A DNA stretch of 64,000 nucleotides from Streptomyces sp. NBC_00448. Its GTDB lineage: Bacteria; Actinomycetota; Actinomycetes; Streptomycetales; Streptomycetaceae. How positions within the stretch are numbered: position 1 is the stretch's first letter; every line of letters begins with the position of its first letter. The DNA lies in NCBI RefSeq assembly GCF_036014115.1, contig NZ_CP107913.1, positions 4,139,001-4,203,000 of the forward strand, given 5' to 3'. A program made the position numbers and the translations under genes. Positions 8,459-16,589 of this stretch are shown one piece after another. The notes beneath the pieces were generated by a model. That model saw only the letters and a list, made by a program, of their open reading frames with translations. It did not search any database and was not told the origin of the DNA.

Positions 8459-8494
8459 GGGGCCGTGCGTCCGCGACAGCGGGCACACGGCCCC
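8459..8494. terminator. Hairpin between convergent genes
   Basis: GGGGCCGTG (8459-8467) pairs with CACGGCCCC (8486-8494), with additional inner pairing. It lies between the ends of the secreted protein gene (8407) and the MFS gene (8535), so it can terminate both. Confidence 0.65.
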
Positions 8495-8534
8495 TCCGGC
8501 GTCCGGCCCCCGACGCTCTCCAACCGGCCGCGCG

Positions 8535-9815
8535 CTAGAGGGAGTTCGCCCGGCTCCCGGCCGCCGCCGGGCGGAACTGCTCGACCGACCACAGCAGGAA
8601 CGCCACCACCGTCAGGGCGGCGCCCATCACGGTGACGCCGGTCCAGCCCCACGCGGAGTGGACCGCGCCGGTCGCGGCGGACGCGGCGGCACCGCCGAGG
8701 AAGACGGTGGTCATGTAGACGGAGTTGACGCGGGCGCGGGCGTCGGGCCGCAGGGCGTAGATGTCGCGCTGGCTGAGCACTTGGTGGCCCTGGACGGCGA
8801 AGTCCAGCAGCACGCCGCCGATCGCGAGCAGCACGAGGTTGTCGACACCGAACCCGGCCACGACCATGGCCACCAGGCCGAGCAGGATCGCCACGGCCCG
8901 GCCGGGCACCCCGCGCCCGGCGTCGCCGAGCCGCCCGGCGACCGGTGCGGAGGCCGCCCCGGCCGCGCCGACCAGCGCGAAGACCGCGATGCCGTTCTGC
9001 GACATGTGGTGCCGGTCGGCGAGTTCGTACGCCACCGCCGTCCAGTACGCGGTGAACGCGCCGAACATGCACGCCTGCGTCAACGCCCGCCGCACCAGCA
9101 CCGGTTCGCTGCGCGCGAGGCCGGCCACCGAGGCGAGCAGGGTGCCGTAGCGGGCGGAGTGGTCGGGCTTGCGGACCGGCAGCACCTTCAGCAGCGCCAG
9201 CGAGGTCAGCAGCATGACGACGGCGGAGATGGCGTAGATGCTGCGCCAACCCCACGCGGCGGCGGCGAAGCTGGCGACGGAACGGGCCAGCATGATGCCC
9301 AGCAGCAGCCCGCTCATCACCTGCCCGACCAGCCGCCCGCGCGACTCGGCCGGTGCGAGGTGCGCCGCGAGCGGGATCAGGATCTGCGCCACCACGGAGG
9401 TGACGCCGATCAGCACCGACACCGCGAGGAAGACCCAGAAGTCCGGGGCGAACGCGGCCACCGCCAGCGCGACCGCGGTGATCAGCAGGGTGCGGGAGGC
9501 CAGCCGCCGGTTCTCCAGGAGGTCGCCGAGCGGAATCAGCAGGGCGAGGCCGAGCGCGTAACCGATCTGGGTGGCGGTCACCACGACGGTGGCGGTGCCC
9601 TTGCTCACGTCGAAGGAGTTGCTGAGCAGGCCGAGCAGGGGTTGCGCGTAGTAGAGGTTCGCGACGCTGGCGCCGCACGCGAAGGCGAGGGTGATGATCA
9701 CCCAGCGCAGCGCCCGCCCTGGCTCGGCGGTGGCCCCGGCTATGGGAACGGGCTCGGGTTCGGCCTCGGTCGGGGCGGCATGGGCGGCGGACGGGGACGG
9801 GCCGCTGGTCGTCAT
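8535..9815 (-). CDS. MFS transporter (DHA1-like)
   Basis: A 426-residue, 12-helix major facilitator protein. After a roughly 45-residue Pro/Ala/Glu-rich cytoplasmic tail, the first helix begins with RWVIITLAFACGASVANLYYAQPLL. This signature is typical of a proton-driven DHA1 drug-efflux subgroup common in actinobacteria. The ATG at 9815 is chosen because GGAGAG sits at the right distance; earlier in-frame starts would extend into the operator. A TetR gene lies upstream on the same strand and matching operators precede both genes, so the pump is probably TetR-repressed and induced by its substrate, which cannot be deduced. Confidence 0.92.
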   Translation of the reverse strand: MTTSGPSPSAAHAAPTEAEPEPVPIAGATAEPGRALRWVIITLAFACGASVANLYYAQPLLGLLSNSFDVSKGTATVVVTATQIGYALGLALLIPLGDLLENRRLASRTLLITAVALAVAAFAPDFWVFLAVSVLIGVTSVVAQILIPLAAHLAPAESRGRLVGQVMSGLLLGIMLARSVASFAAAAWGWRSIYAISAVVMLLTSLALLKVLPVRKPDHSARYGTLLASVAGLARSEPVLVRRALTQACMFGAFTAYWTAVAYELADRHHMSQNGIAVFALVGAAGAASAPVAGRLGDAGRGVPGRAVAILLGLVAMVVAGFGVDNLVLLAIGGVLLDFAVQGHQVLSQRDIYALRPDARARVNSVYMTTVFLGGAAASAATGAVHSAWGWTGVTVMGAALTVVAFLLWSVEQFRPAAAGSRANSL

Positions 9816-9843
9816 ACGGGGGCTCTCCGGTGCTCGGTTATTA

Positions 9844-9860
9844 CTGAACGCTTCGTTCAG
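9844..9860. promoter_or_regulatory. TetR operator upstream of MFS gene
   Basis: The inverted repeat CTGAACG-CTT-CGTTCAG lies 29 bases upstream of the MFS start. It matches the site at 10519-10535 in front of the tetR gene in 15 of 17 positions, which supports one regulator binding both. Confidence 0.8.
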
Positions 9861-9886
9861 TTTGAGCAACGGCGATCCGGAGCCGG

Positions 9887-10498
9887 CTATTCCCTCGCGC
9901 CGGCGGCGATCCCCGCGAACACCTGCCGCACGGTCCGCTCCGCGAACTCCTCGTCCAGCGGCTCATGGTCGAACAGCAGCCGGAAGTACACCGGCGCGAA
10001 GATCAGGTCGAGCGTCGCCGGGATGTCGAGGTCCGCCCGCAACTCCCCCGTGCGCATGCCCTCCCGCAGGACCTCGGCCGTCACCGCGCGGCGCGGGGAC
10101 AGCCACTGCTCGCGCAGCGCCTGCGCGATCTCCGGGTCGGACTGCGCGTCCGCGGCGAGCGCGCGCATCAGCGGGCCCGCCGGGCTCCGCGTGAACAGCC
10201 GCACCGCCGCCACCGCGATGACGCGCAGCGCCTCCGCGGCCGGGGCCCCCTCGGGAAGCGTCCACGAATCCGCCGCGCGGAGCATGAAACCCTCCAGGGC
10301 CACCGCGCCGCGCGACGGCCACCACTTGTACACGGTCGCCTTGCCGACACCCGCGCGTGCGGCGATGGCCTCCATCGTCGCCGCCTTCAGCCCGCCTTCC
10401 ATCATCAGGTCGCCCGCCGCCGCCAGGATCGCCGCTTTGCGCTTCTCGCTGCGAGGCCGGCCGGTCCGCCCCGGGTGCCCCATCTCCTCCACGTCCAT
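9887..10498 (-). CDS. TetR/AcrR-family repressor
   Basis: A 203-residue TetR protein. The HTH spans about residues 14-60, with AAGDLMMEGGLKAATMEAIAARAGV followed by KATVYKWWPSRGAV, and the C-terminal helical ligand domain includes FDHEPLDEEF. I chose ATG 10498 because GGAGGGC precedes it; a GTG at 10513 would add five residues. The operator at 10519-10535 sits just upstream, and a second copy precedes the MFS gene that follows on the same strand. It should therefore repress itself and the pump and respond to a small hydrophobic ligand, inferred from family behaviour. Confidence 0.93.
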   Translation of the reverse strand: MDVEEMGHPGRTGRPRSEKRKAAILAAAGDLMMEGGLKAATMEAIAARAGVGKATVYKWWPSRGAVALEGFMLRAADSWTLPEGAPAAEALRVIAVAAVRLFTRSPAGPLMRALAADAQSDPEIAQALREQWLSPRRAVTAEVLREGMRTGELRADLDIPATLDLIFAPVYFRLLFDHEPLDEEFAERTVRQVFAGIAAGARE

Positions 10499-10518
10499 CC
10501 GGCCGCCCTCCACCCTTA

Positions 10519-10535
10519 CTGAACGCTACGTTCAC
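10519..10535. promoter_or_regulatory. TetR operator upstream of tetR
   Basis: CTGAACG-CTA-CGTTCAC, an inverted repeat with one mismatch between arms, about 20 bases upstream of the tetR start. It is nearly the same as the site at 9844-9860. Confidence 0.78.
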
Positions 10536-10686
10536 CGAGCGTACGGCAACCCGCCGCCACGGTTCCTGCCTGTGCGGAAGGAGCCGCACATACGCAGGGG
10601 CGCCGGGGGTACTCCCCGACAAGCCACCCACGGACCGCAAGGTCCCGTGACGCACAGGACGGGGCAGCCGGGCGGGTCCGGCACCC

Positions 10687-12291
10687 TCAGAACCCACGGG
10701 TACGTTTTGCGGCGCGGCGGGGGGCGGAAGCCCCGGGCGCACGGAGCGCGAGCCGGGCAACCTCGTTGCCGAGATTGACCCCGATCGCGAGGGCGAGCGC
10801 GAGCGCGGCCGCCTTGGTGAGCTGGCTGAGCGCAGCGGACTGGTGGTGCTGGGTGAGCGCGAGCAGCCCGAAGTAGGTCGCGGAACCGGGCAGGAGCGGC
10901 CCGATGGCGGCGGTGATGTAAGGAAGGACGGAGACGAAGCGGTAGCGGGCCATCAGCTGCCCGAAGAGCCCGACCAGCCCCGCGGCCGCGGCGGTCGCGG
11001 CGACCTGGTTGCCGCCCGCCCGCTGATGGAGCACCCCGAAGACGGTCCAGGCGACGCCCCCGTTGAGCGTGGCGACCAGCAGCACCTTCCGCTCGCACTG
11101 GAGCAGGACCGCGAACGCCAGCGTGAGCACCATCGCGGCGGGCAGCTGCACCCACGGCCGGTCGTACGCCCGCAGCGCCTGGTCCGGGTTGAGCCGCGCC
11201 CCGAAGTGGACCCCCGCGTAGAGGACGAGGGTGACCCCGATCACGATGCCGACGATGAGGTAGACCACTTCGAGCAGCCGGGCGGAGGCGGTGATGTAGA
11301 AGCCGGTGAGGCCGTCCTGGACGGCGGCGACCAGCGCCCGCCCCGGCAGCAGCGCGAAGAGCCCACCGGTGATCACCGCCGAGGACTGCACGTTGGTCGC
11401 GCCCGGTATCCAGTGGCCGTACTGCCCGACCAGCACGCCCATCGCGGCGGCGGGCATCGCGGCGACCGCGAACTGGTAGAACTCCGGCAGCCCCCGCGCG
11501 GCCAGCAGCCACGCCAGCCGGTCGCCGAGCATCGCGGCGAGCGCGGCCAGTACGAAGATCAGCGGACCACCGCCGACCAGCACGCTCGCCGCCCCCGCCA
11601 GCAGCCCGGCCGCGCCGGTGAGCACCCACGAGCTGTAGGGGTGCCGGTTGCGGCGGATGTCGGCGAGGCTGCGGTACGCCTCCTCCAGCGTCACCTCGTG
11701 CGCGGTGATCCCGTCGACGAGGTGGAAGACGGCCGCCAGCCGGGTGTAGTCCGTGCCGCGCCGGCGCACCGTACGGCTCATCGTGTGCGGGGTCTCGGTC
11801 AGCGACGGCTGGTACGAGATGCCCAGCAGCGTGAAGGTGACGGTCGGCTCCACCCGGGCCAGCCCGTACGCGAAGGCCACCCCGAACATCGCCGCCTCGA
11901 CGTCCTCGGCGCCCTCGCCGCCGGCCAGCAGCAGCTCCCCGATCCGGAGGGTGAGGTCGAGCACGCGCGGCACCGAAGCGCCGCTCGCCGTGCCCGCCGC
12001 CCCCGGCCGGTCCGCGGGCGGCGCGGGCCGCTCGGTCGACGGCAGCCGCAGCATCGCCCGCATCCGGTCCTGCCACAGTCCGCCTTCGGGCGGCAGCGTG
12101 ATCACGGGTATGCCGTCGGCGGGCGTCAGCGCGGCGCCGAGATCGACGGGGCCGGGGTCGGTCTCAGGGCCTTCCGGCTCTTCCGGCCCTCCCGACTGTC
12201 CCGGCTCTCCCGGCCCTTCCGGTGACCCGCCGGACGGGCCCCGCCGCTCCTCGCCCAAGGCGTCAGCGCTTCGTCGCGCGGTGCCGCCCAC
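10687..12291 (-). CDS. ThrE-type threonine/serine exporter family protein
   Basis: About 534 residues. A Pro/Glu/Gly-rich N-terminal tail (about 100 residues) precedes the soluble ThrE domain starting at VLDLTLRIGELLLAGGEGAEDVEAAM. Two blocks of membrane helices follow (about ten in all), the arrangement of fused ThrE/ThrE_2 proteins, which export small amino acids or related compounds using the proton gradient. The start is uncertain: GTG 12291 lies inside the end of the upstream DedA gene (28-base overlap), TTG 12258 just after it, and neither has a good ribosome site. Same-strand overlap suggests co-transcription with dedA. The C-terminus is basic. Confidence 0.88.
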   Translation of the reverse strand: MGGTARRSADALGEERRGPSGGSPEGPGEPGQSGGPEEPEGPETDPGPVDLGAALTPADGIPVITLPPEGGLWQDRMRAMLRLPSTERPAPPADRPGAAGTASGASVPRVLDLTLRIGELLLAGGEGAEDVEAAMFGVAFAYGLARVEPTVTFTLLGISYQPSLTETPHTMSRTVRRRGTDYTRLAAVFHLVDGITAHEVTLEEAYRSLADIRRNRHPYSSWVLTGAAGLLAGAASVLVGGGPLIFVLAALAAMLGDRLAWLLAARGLPEFYQFAVAAMPAAAMGVLVGQYGHWIPGATNVQSSAVITGGLFALLPGRALVAAVQDGLTGFYITASARLLEVVYLIVGIVIGVTLVLYAGVHFGARLNPDQALRAYDRPWVQLPAAMVLTLAFAVLLQCERKVLLVATLNGGVAWTVFGVLHQRAGGNQVAATAAAAGLVGLFGQLMARYRFVSVLPYITAAIGPLLPGSATYFGLLALTQHHQSAALSQLTKAAALALALAIGVNLGNEVARLALRAPGASAPRRAAKRTRGF

Positions 12292-13045
12292 CGCGGGAGG
12301 CGGTGGCGGCGATCGACTCGGCACCCGGGTCGGCGGCCGGCGCGGCCCCGCCGCCGGTCTCCAGGCCGGCACCCACGCCCGTACCGGCACCGGCACCCTC
12401 ACCCGCACCCGCACCCGCACCCGCAGCGGACTTCTTGCGCGAGCGCAGGAACTCGATGGCGACCGGGACCACGGAGACGAGCACCACGAGGACGAGAATC
12501 GCCTCGATGTTGTCGCGGACGAACGCGATCTGTCCGAGCCAGTACCCCAGCAGGGTGACGCCGGCGCCCCACAGCGTCCCGCCGATGATGTTGAAAGTCG
12601 CGAAGGTGCGGTAGTTCATCCGGCTGACGCCGGCCACGATCGGCGTGAAGGTCCGCACGATCGGCACGAAGCAGGCCATCACGATCGCCTTCGGCCCGTG
12701 CCGCTCGAAGAAGGCGTGCGCCTTCTCGATGTTCTCCATCTTGAACAGCCGGGACTCCGGCCGGGAGAAGAGCGAGGGGCCGACCTTGCGGCCGAACCAG
12801 TACCCGGTCTGCTCCCCCACCACCGCCGCCACCGCGATCAGCGCCGCGACCACGGCCAGCGGCTGGTGCAGGGTGCCGGACGCGACGAGCAGCCCGGTGG
12901 TGAACAGCAGGGAGTCACCGGGCAGGAAGAAGCCGATCAGCAGTCCGGACTCGGCGAACACGACCAACAGCACGCCCCACAGGCCGTAGGTGTTGATCAG
13001 ATGGTTCGGGTCGAGCCAGCTCGGGCCGAGCGCGAGGTTCGTCAC
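12263..13045 (-). CDS. DedA-family membrane protein
   Basis: A 260-residue DedA (SNARE-associated domain) protein. Diagnostic blocks are the E-SGLLIGFFLPGDSLLFTTGLL segment, the G-Q-GYWFGRKVGP stretch and the FVPIVRTFTPIVAGVSRMNYRTF motif with its membrane-embedded Arg. DedA proteins are membrane transporters; some members move undecaprenyl phosphate or other polyprenyl/phospholipid headgroups across the membrane. The C-terminal 50 residues are a low-complexity Ala/Gly/Glu tail absent from typical members. It is probably co-transcribed with the ThrE-type gene downstream. An inverted repeat 10 bases upstream of its ATG may be an operator. A second DedA gene lies at 30599. Confidence 0.93.
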   Translation of the reverse strand: MTNLALGPSWLDPNHLINTYGLWGVLLVVFAESGLLIGFFLPGDSLLFTTGLLVASGTLHQPLAVVAALIAVAAVVGEQTGYWFGRKVGPSLFSRPESRLFKMENIEKAHAFFERHGPKAIVMACFVPIVRTFTPIVAGVSRMNYRTFATFNIIGGTLWGAGVTLLGYWLGQIAFVRDNIEAILVLVVLVSVVPVAIEFLRSRKKSAAGAGAGAGEGAGAGTGVGAGLETGGGAAPAADPGAESIAATASRGGRHRATKR

Positions 13046-13054
13046 GAGTCAAAA

Positions 13055-13075
13055 GTATCAATCCAGTGTTGATAC
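13055..13075. promoter_or_regulatory. Inverted repeat upstream of dedA
   Basis: GTATCAA-N7-TTGATAC, a perfect 7-bp inverted repeat with 7-base spacer, centred about 20 bases upstream of the dedA start and in the region shared with the divergent ABC gene. The regulator is unknown; no regulator gene adjoins it. Confidence 0.55.
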
Positions 13076-13260
13076 AAGCGTTCCGCAACCTACGAGTAGT
13101 GCACTACCGTCTGCGCAGCGTCAACCACGCATCTTCGCAAGTCTGGCAAGTCACGCAGGCCACACACGTCACACCCAACCGGCACCTGTGTGGCGCCTGT
13201 GAGCAAAACCTCCCCCCACGTGCCCCGTCACCGTGCCCGAACTACCTGGCGGCTCCCGTT

Positions 13261-14655
13261 ATGACTCGCGCCATCACTCTGCACGAAGTTTCCAAGTACT
13301 ACCCGAAGCAGCCGTCGCCGGCCGTGGACCGGTTCTCGCTGGACATCGCACCTGGTGAGTTCCTGGTGCTGCTCGGCCCCTCGGGCTGCGGAAAATCGAC
13401 CGTCCTGCGGATGATCGCCGGCCTGGAGGACATCACCACCGGCGAGCTGCTGCTCGACGGCGAGTACTCCAACGACCTGGCTCCTGGCGACCGGAAGATG
13501 GCCATGGTCTTCCAGAACTTCGCCCTCTACCCGAGCATGACCAGCCGGGAGAACATCGGCTTCCCGCTGCGCTTCGAGATGCCCGGCGAGGAGCCTGGGC
13601 CCCGGGTGGACGAGACCGCCCGCATCCTCGGGATCGAGGAGATCCTGGAGCGCTACCCCGGGCAGCTGTCCGGCGGTGAGCGCCAGCGCGTGGCGATGGG
13701 CCGGGCGATCTCCCGGCACCCCTCGGTCTTCCTGATGGACGAGCCGCTGTCGAACCTCGACGCGAAGCTGCGCGCGCACCTGCGCGCCGAGATCGCCCGC
13801 CTCACCCACGGCATGGGCGTCACCACGGTCTACGTGACCCACGACCAGGCCGAGGCGATGTCGCTCGGCGACCGGGTGGCGATCATGCGCAGCGGGGTGC
13901 TCCAGCAGCTCAGCAGCCCCCGTGACGCGTATCACCTGCCGGAGAACGTGTTCGTGGCCGCGTTCGTCGGCACCCCCAGGATCAACCTGCTCCAGGCGAC
14001 CGTGATCGCTCCACTCAGCGGAGGGATGTGGATCGACTTCGGCCGCCAGCGACTGGGCCTGCCCGAGCCGCTCAGCTACGACCACCAGATGCTGCGCATC
14101 CAGCAGGGCCGGCCGATCATCGTCGGCCTGCGCTCGGAGGCGGTGCGGATCGCCCAGCCCAGCCAGGCGCACTCCGGCGAGGTCGTGATCAGCGGGATCG
14201 TCGAGCATGTGGAGTACCAGGGCCATGAGTCGCTGGTGCACCTCAACACCGGGTCGCGGCCCGCGGTGGTGCCCGAGCTGGAGGCGCCCCGGCCGGCCCC
14301 CGCGCCCAGGACCGGCAGCCGCCGCGCCGCGAACGGTTCCGGCGGCGGGGGTGGCGGCATCGGCAAGCTGGCGCAGAAGGCGGCCCGGCGCATCCAGGCG
14401 TCGATACCGGCGCGCGAAGGTGCAGGGGGCGAGGTACCGCCCCGGCCCAGCCATGCGCCGGCCGCCGTGATCGACCGGCCCCCGGGGTCTCCGGAGACCC
14501 AGACCGGCGATCTCGTGGTCCGCACCGGCCCCGACATCCGCGTACGCCGCGGAGACCGGGTGCCTCTTCTGGTCGACCTCGCGCACCTCTACGTCTTCGA
14601 CCGCGACGGCAACCGCATCTGCCCGGCCCCGGCGCAGCAGCCGCGGCTGGAATAG
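13261..14655 (+). CDS. ABC transporter ATP-binding protein (UgpC/MsiK-like)
   Basis: A 464-residue ABC ATPase of the multiple-sugar import (CUT1) type. It has Walker A GPSGCGKST, signature LSGGERQRVAMGRA, Walker B VFLMDEPLSNLD, an H-loop VTHDQAEAM, and a C-terminal MalK-like regulatory region with VGLRSEAVRI. The regulatory domain is interrupted by about 100 residues of Gly/Pro/Ala/Arg-rich sequence (about 330-430), not seen in canonical MsiK. No permease or binding-protein genes are nearby, consistent with a shared ATPase for several sugar importers. I start at ATG 13261 because it begins the family-typical MTRAITLHEVSKYYP. Upstream is a 215-base divergent region. Confidence 0.9.
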   Translation: MTRAITLHEVSKYYPKQPSPAVDRFSLDIAPGEFLVLLGPSGCGKSTVLRMIAGLEDITTGELLLDGEYSNDLAPGDRKMAMVFQNFALYPSMTSRENIGFPLRFEMPGEEPGPRVDETARILGIEEILERYPGQLSGGERQRVAMGRAISRHPSVFLMDEPLSNLDAKLRAHLRAEIARLTHGMGVTTVYVTHDQAEAMSLGDRVAIMRSGVLQQLSSPRDAYHLPENVFVAAFVGTPRINLLQATVIAPLSGGMWIDFGRQRLGLPEPLSYDHQMLRIQQGRPIIVGLRSEAVRIAQPSQAHSGEVVISGIVEHVEYQGHESLVHLNTGSRPAVVPELEAPRPAPAPRTGSRRAANGSGGGGGGIGKLAQKAARRIQASIPAREGAGGEVPPRPSHAPAAVIDRPPGSPETQTGDLVVRTGPDIRVRRGDRVPLLVDLAHLYVFDRDGNRICPAPAQQPRLE

Positions 14656-15281
14656 GGGCGGGCCCCTGCGGCCCCCTGCGGGGTGGCCGCCCCTGACCCC
14701 CCGGGGTGCCCCTCCCTTCCCCGTCCCGGGACCATCCCTCGGTGGGTGGGCGGATGGGGGTACCTCCCAGGCGAAGCGCGGGCCCCTGCGGGGTGGCCGC
14801 CCCGTCCCCGTCTGACCGCCGGCTCGTGGCGGATGGGGGTACCTCCCAGGCGAAGCGCTGGGGGAGCGCAGTTCCCCGCGCCCCTGGGTGGGTGCCCCCT
14901 GCGGTGCGTGCTTATCTGCCGGCCGGCTCTGGCTGAGCGCGCAGTTCCCCGCGCCCCTGTTGGGGTTGCTCGCCGCTGTTGGGCGCGGGGTTCCCCCGTT
15001 CCCGGGGTGGCCGGGCGCTGCGGAGGAGCCGCACAAAATCAGGGGCGCGGGGAACTGCGCGAGCAACCGGCCACCGGGCGCAAGCCGGGGACGAGGCGGG
15101 CACCCTCGCGGCGGGGAGCCGTAGAGCACCGCAGACCACGCTGGGAGAAGGTCCCGGGGGACGTAAGGAGGGGTTCACCGGGGGTTCATGGGGGCGCCCT
15201 AACGTGCACATGGTGACGACGACCCGCGGGCATTGGTTCAAGCCACGTCATAAGGGCGCCCTGGGGCCGCAGGGAGGGGCC
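14656..15281. repeat. Intergenic repeat island 1
   Basis: No gene. It holds a GC-rich hairpin just after the ABC gene (14654-14661 with 14687-14694) and several family repeats: a GGGGGTACCTCCCAGG element at about 14757 and again at 14836, and GCGCAGTTCCCCGCGCC at about 14867 and 14941, then its inverse at about 15040. The stretch 14936-15060 matches island 2 (about 19076-19215) in inverted orientation, and 15070-15155 matches 19280-19375 in direct orientation. The last 80 bases contain an inverted GGGCGCCCT/AGGGCGCCC pair (15192-15200 and 15254-15262) before the glycosyltransferase start. Confidence 0.8.
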
Positions 15282-16589
15282 GTGGCGGCGAAGGGGAAGC
15301 CGGAACCGGCGCCGGAGAAAGCGGATTCCGCGGCCTCGGGAGTTTCGTGGGTCCCGGTCACCGTGGTGGAGTGCCTGCGGGCGTGCGCGCGGATGTGCGG
15401 CACGCTGACCGCGGTACGAGGCGGCAGCCCCCACCCGGAGCTGGCGCAGCACCTGATCCACCTCCCGTCACCCGACGAGCTGGGCCCGGACACCCCGGTG
15501 TCCCCGGCCGTGACGGACGACCTGCTCGACGCCCTCGTGGCAGCGGGCGAAGCCGCGGTGGCGGCCGGCGAGGAGGGCCACCGCCTCGCCCTGACCATCA
15601 CGGAAACGGTCCTGCCGCTGCGTACGAAGTCCCGCCCGGCCTGGCGCCTCCGGGCCCGCGCCCTCGAAGCGGTGGGCGACTCGGCGGCCGCCCTCACGGC
15701 GTACGACCGCTGCGTGGAACTCGCCGGCCACGACGCCCACGCCCGCACCCGCGCCGCGGCACTGCGCGCGGCGCTCCCCGAACAACGCGCGCTCGCCGCC
15801 CTCCTCCCGGGCGCTGACGGCACGGCCGGAAACGTACCGGCCCAGGAAGCAGTCGCATTGCGCCACATCGACGAGCAACTCGCGGCCTCGCCAACGGACT
15901 CGGCCACCCTCCCCCGGGTGATCGCCCTGTACGCGGACCAGCGCAGGCACCGCCTGCGCGCCCCGATCCCCGACCCGACCTACGGCGGCACCGGCTGGCT
16001 CGACCTCGGCGGCCTCCGCAACCGGATCAGCGGCCGCTCGATCTGCCTGGTCGCCAACTCCGGCACCGTCAGGGACGGTTCGCTGGGCGAGCTGATCGAC
16101 TCCTACGACCTGGTGCTCCGCTTCACCTCCTACGTGATCGAGCCGGCCGCGACCGGCACCCGCACCGACATCCATGTCACCGGGCACCGGAAGGTCTTCA
16201 ACTGGGACCGCCCGGTCACCACCCGGCTGGTCCTCGGCGACAACGCGGCGGCCTGGCGCACCGACATCCGCGCCCGCCTGGTGCCCGGTGCGCAGCGCCA
16301 CACCGGCGACGAGTCGCTGCGCGCCCCCGTAAGAGGCATCGGCCGGCTCGGCGCGGACACCTGGCCGCACCCGCCGACCTGCTCGTTCGAGGCGATGTGG
16401 CTGATCGACTTCCTCGACGTCAGCCCGCGCCTCGACCTGATCGGCTTCGACTTCCACCAGACGTCCCCCTACCGCCTGCCGGACGCGATACCGATCCCGG
16501 TCGCCTCCGCCGAGGCGAACTCCAGCCAGAAAGCATGGGTCATGGAACGCGCCAGAAACGTCGCAGGCCCGGTGATCTCGCTGCGATGA
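15282..16589 (+). CDS. GT29 (sialyltransferase)-like glycosyltransferase
   Basis: About 435 residues. The N-terminal half is helical with a TPR-like segment (RARALEAVGDSAAALTAYDRCVELAG). The C-terminal half (about 250-435) resembles family 29: RSICLVANSGTVRDGSLGELID-YDLVLRF matches the sialylmotif-L pattern, and TCSFEAMWLIDFL---DLIGFDF matches the motif-S region, followed by a late His/Gln. It would transfer a sugar from a CMP- or other nucleotide donor to a glycan. GTG 15282 is chosen for its AGGGAGG site; ATG 15210 is possible. The stop overlaps the next gene (ATGA), so the two act together. Sialic acid use itself is not shown. Confidence 0.8.
   Translation: MAAKGKPEPAPEKADSAASGVSWVPVTVVECLRACARMCGTLTAVRGGSPHPELAQHLIHLPSPDELGPDTPVSPAVTDDLLDALVAAGEAAVAAGEEGHRLALTITETVLPLRTKSRPAWRLRARALEAVGDSAAALTAYDRCVELAGHDAHARTRAAALRAALPEQRALAALLPGADGTAGNVPAQEAVALRHIDEQLAASPTDSATLPRVIALYADQRRHRLRAPIPDPTYGGTGWLDLGGLRNRISGRSICLVANSGTVRDGSLGELIDSYDLVLRFTSYVIEPAATGTRTDIHVTGHRKVFNWDRPVTTRLVLGDNAAAWRTDIRARLVPGAQRHTGDESLRAPVRGIGRLGADTWPHPPTCSFEAMWLIDFLDVSPRLDLIGFDFHQTSPYRLPDAIPIPVASAEANSSQKAWVMERARNVAGPVISLR

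Noticed and set aside
8658-10778. A 706-codon plus-strand frame across the MFS and tetR genes
   Set aside because: Shadow frame with biased composition; the minus-strand genes have clear MFS and TetR signatures and ribosome sites.
14656-15281. Insertion sequence remnants in the repeat islands
   Set aside because: No transposase-like frame and no terminal target duplication is visible. The short elements are the dispersed intergenic repeats typical of Streptomyces.
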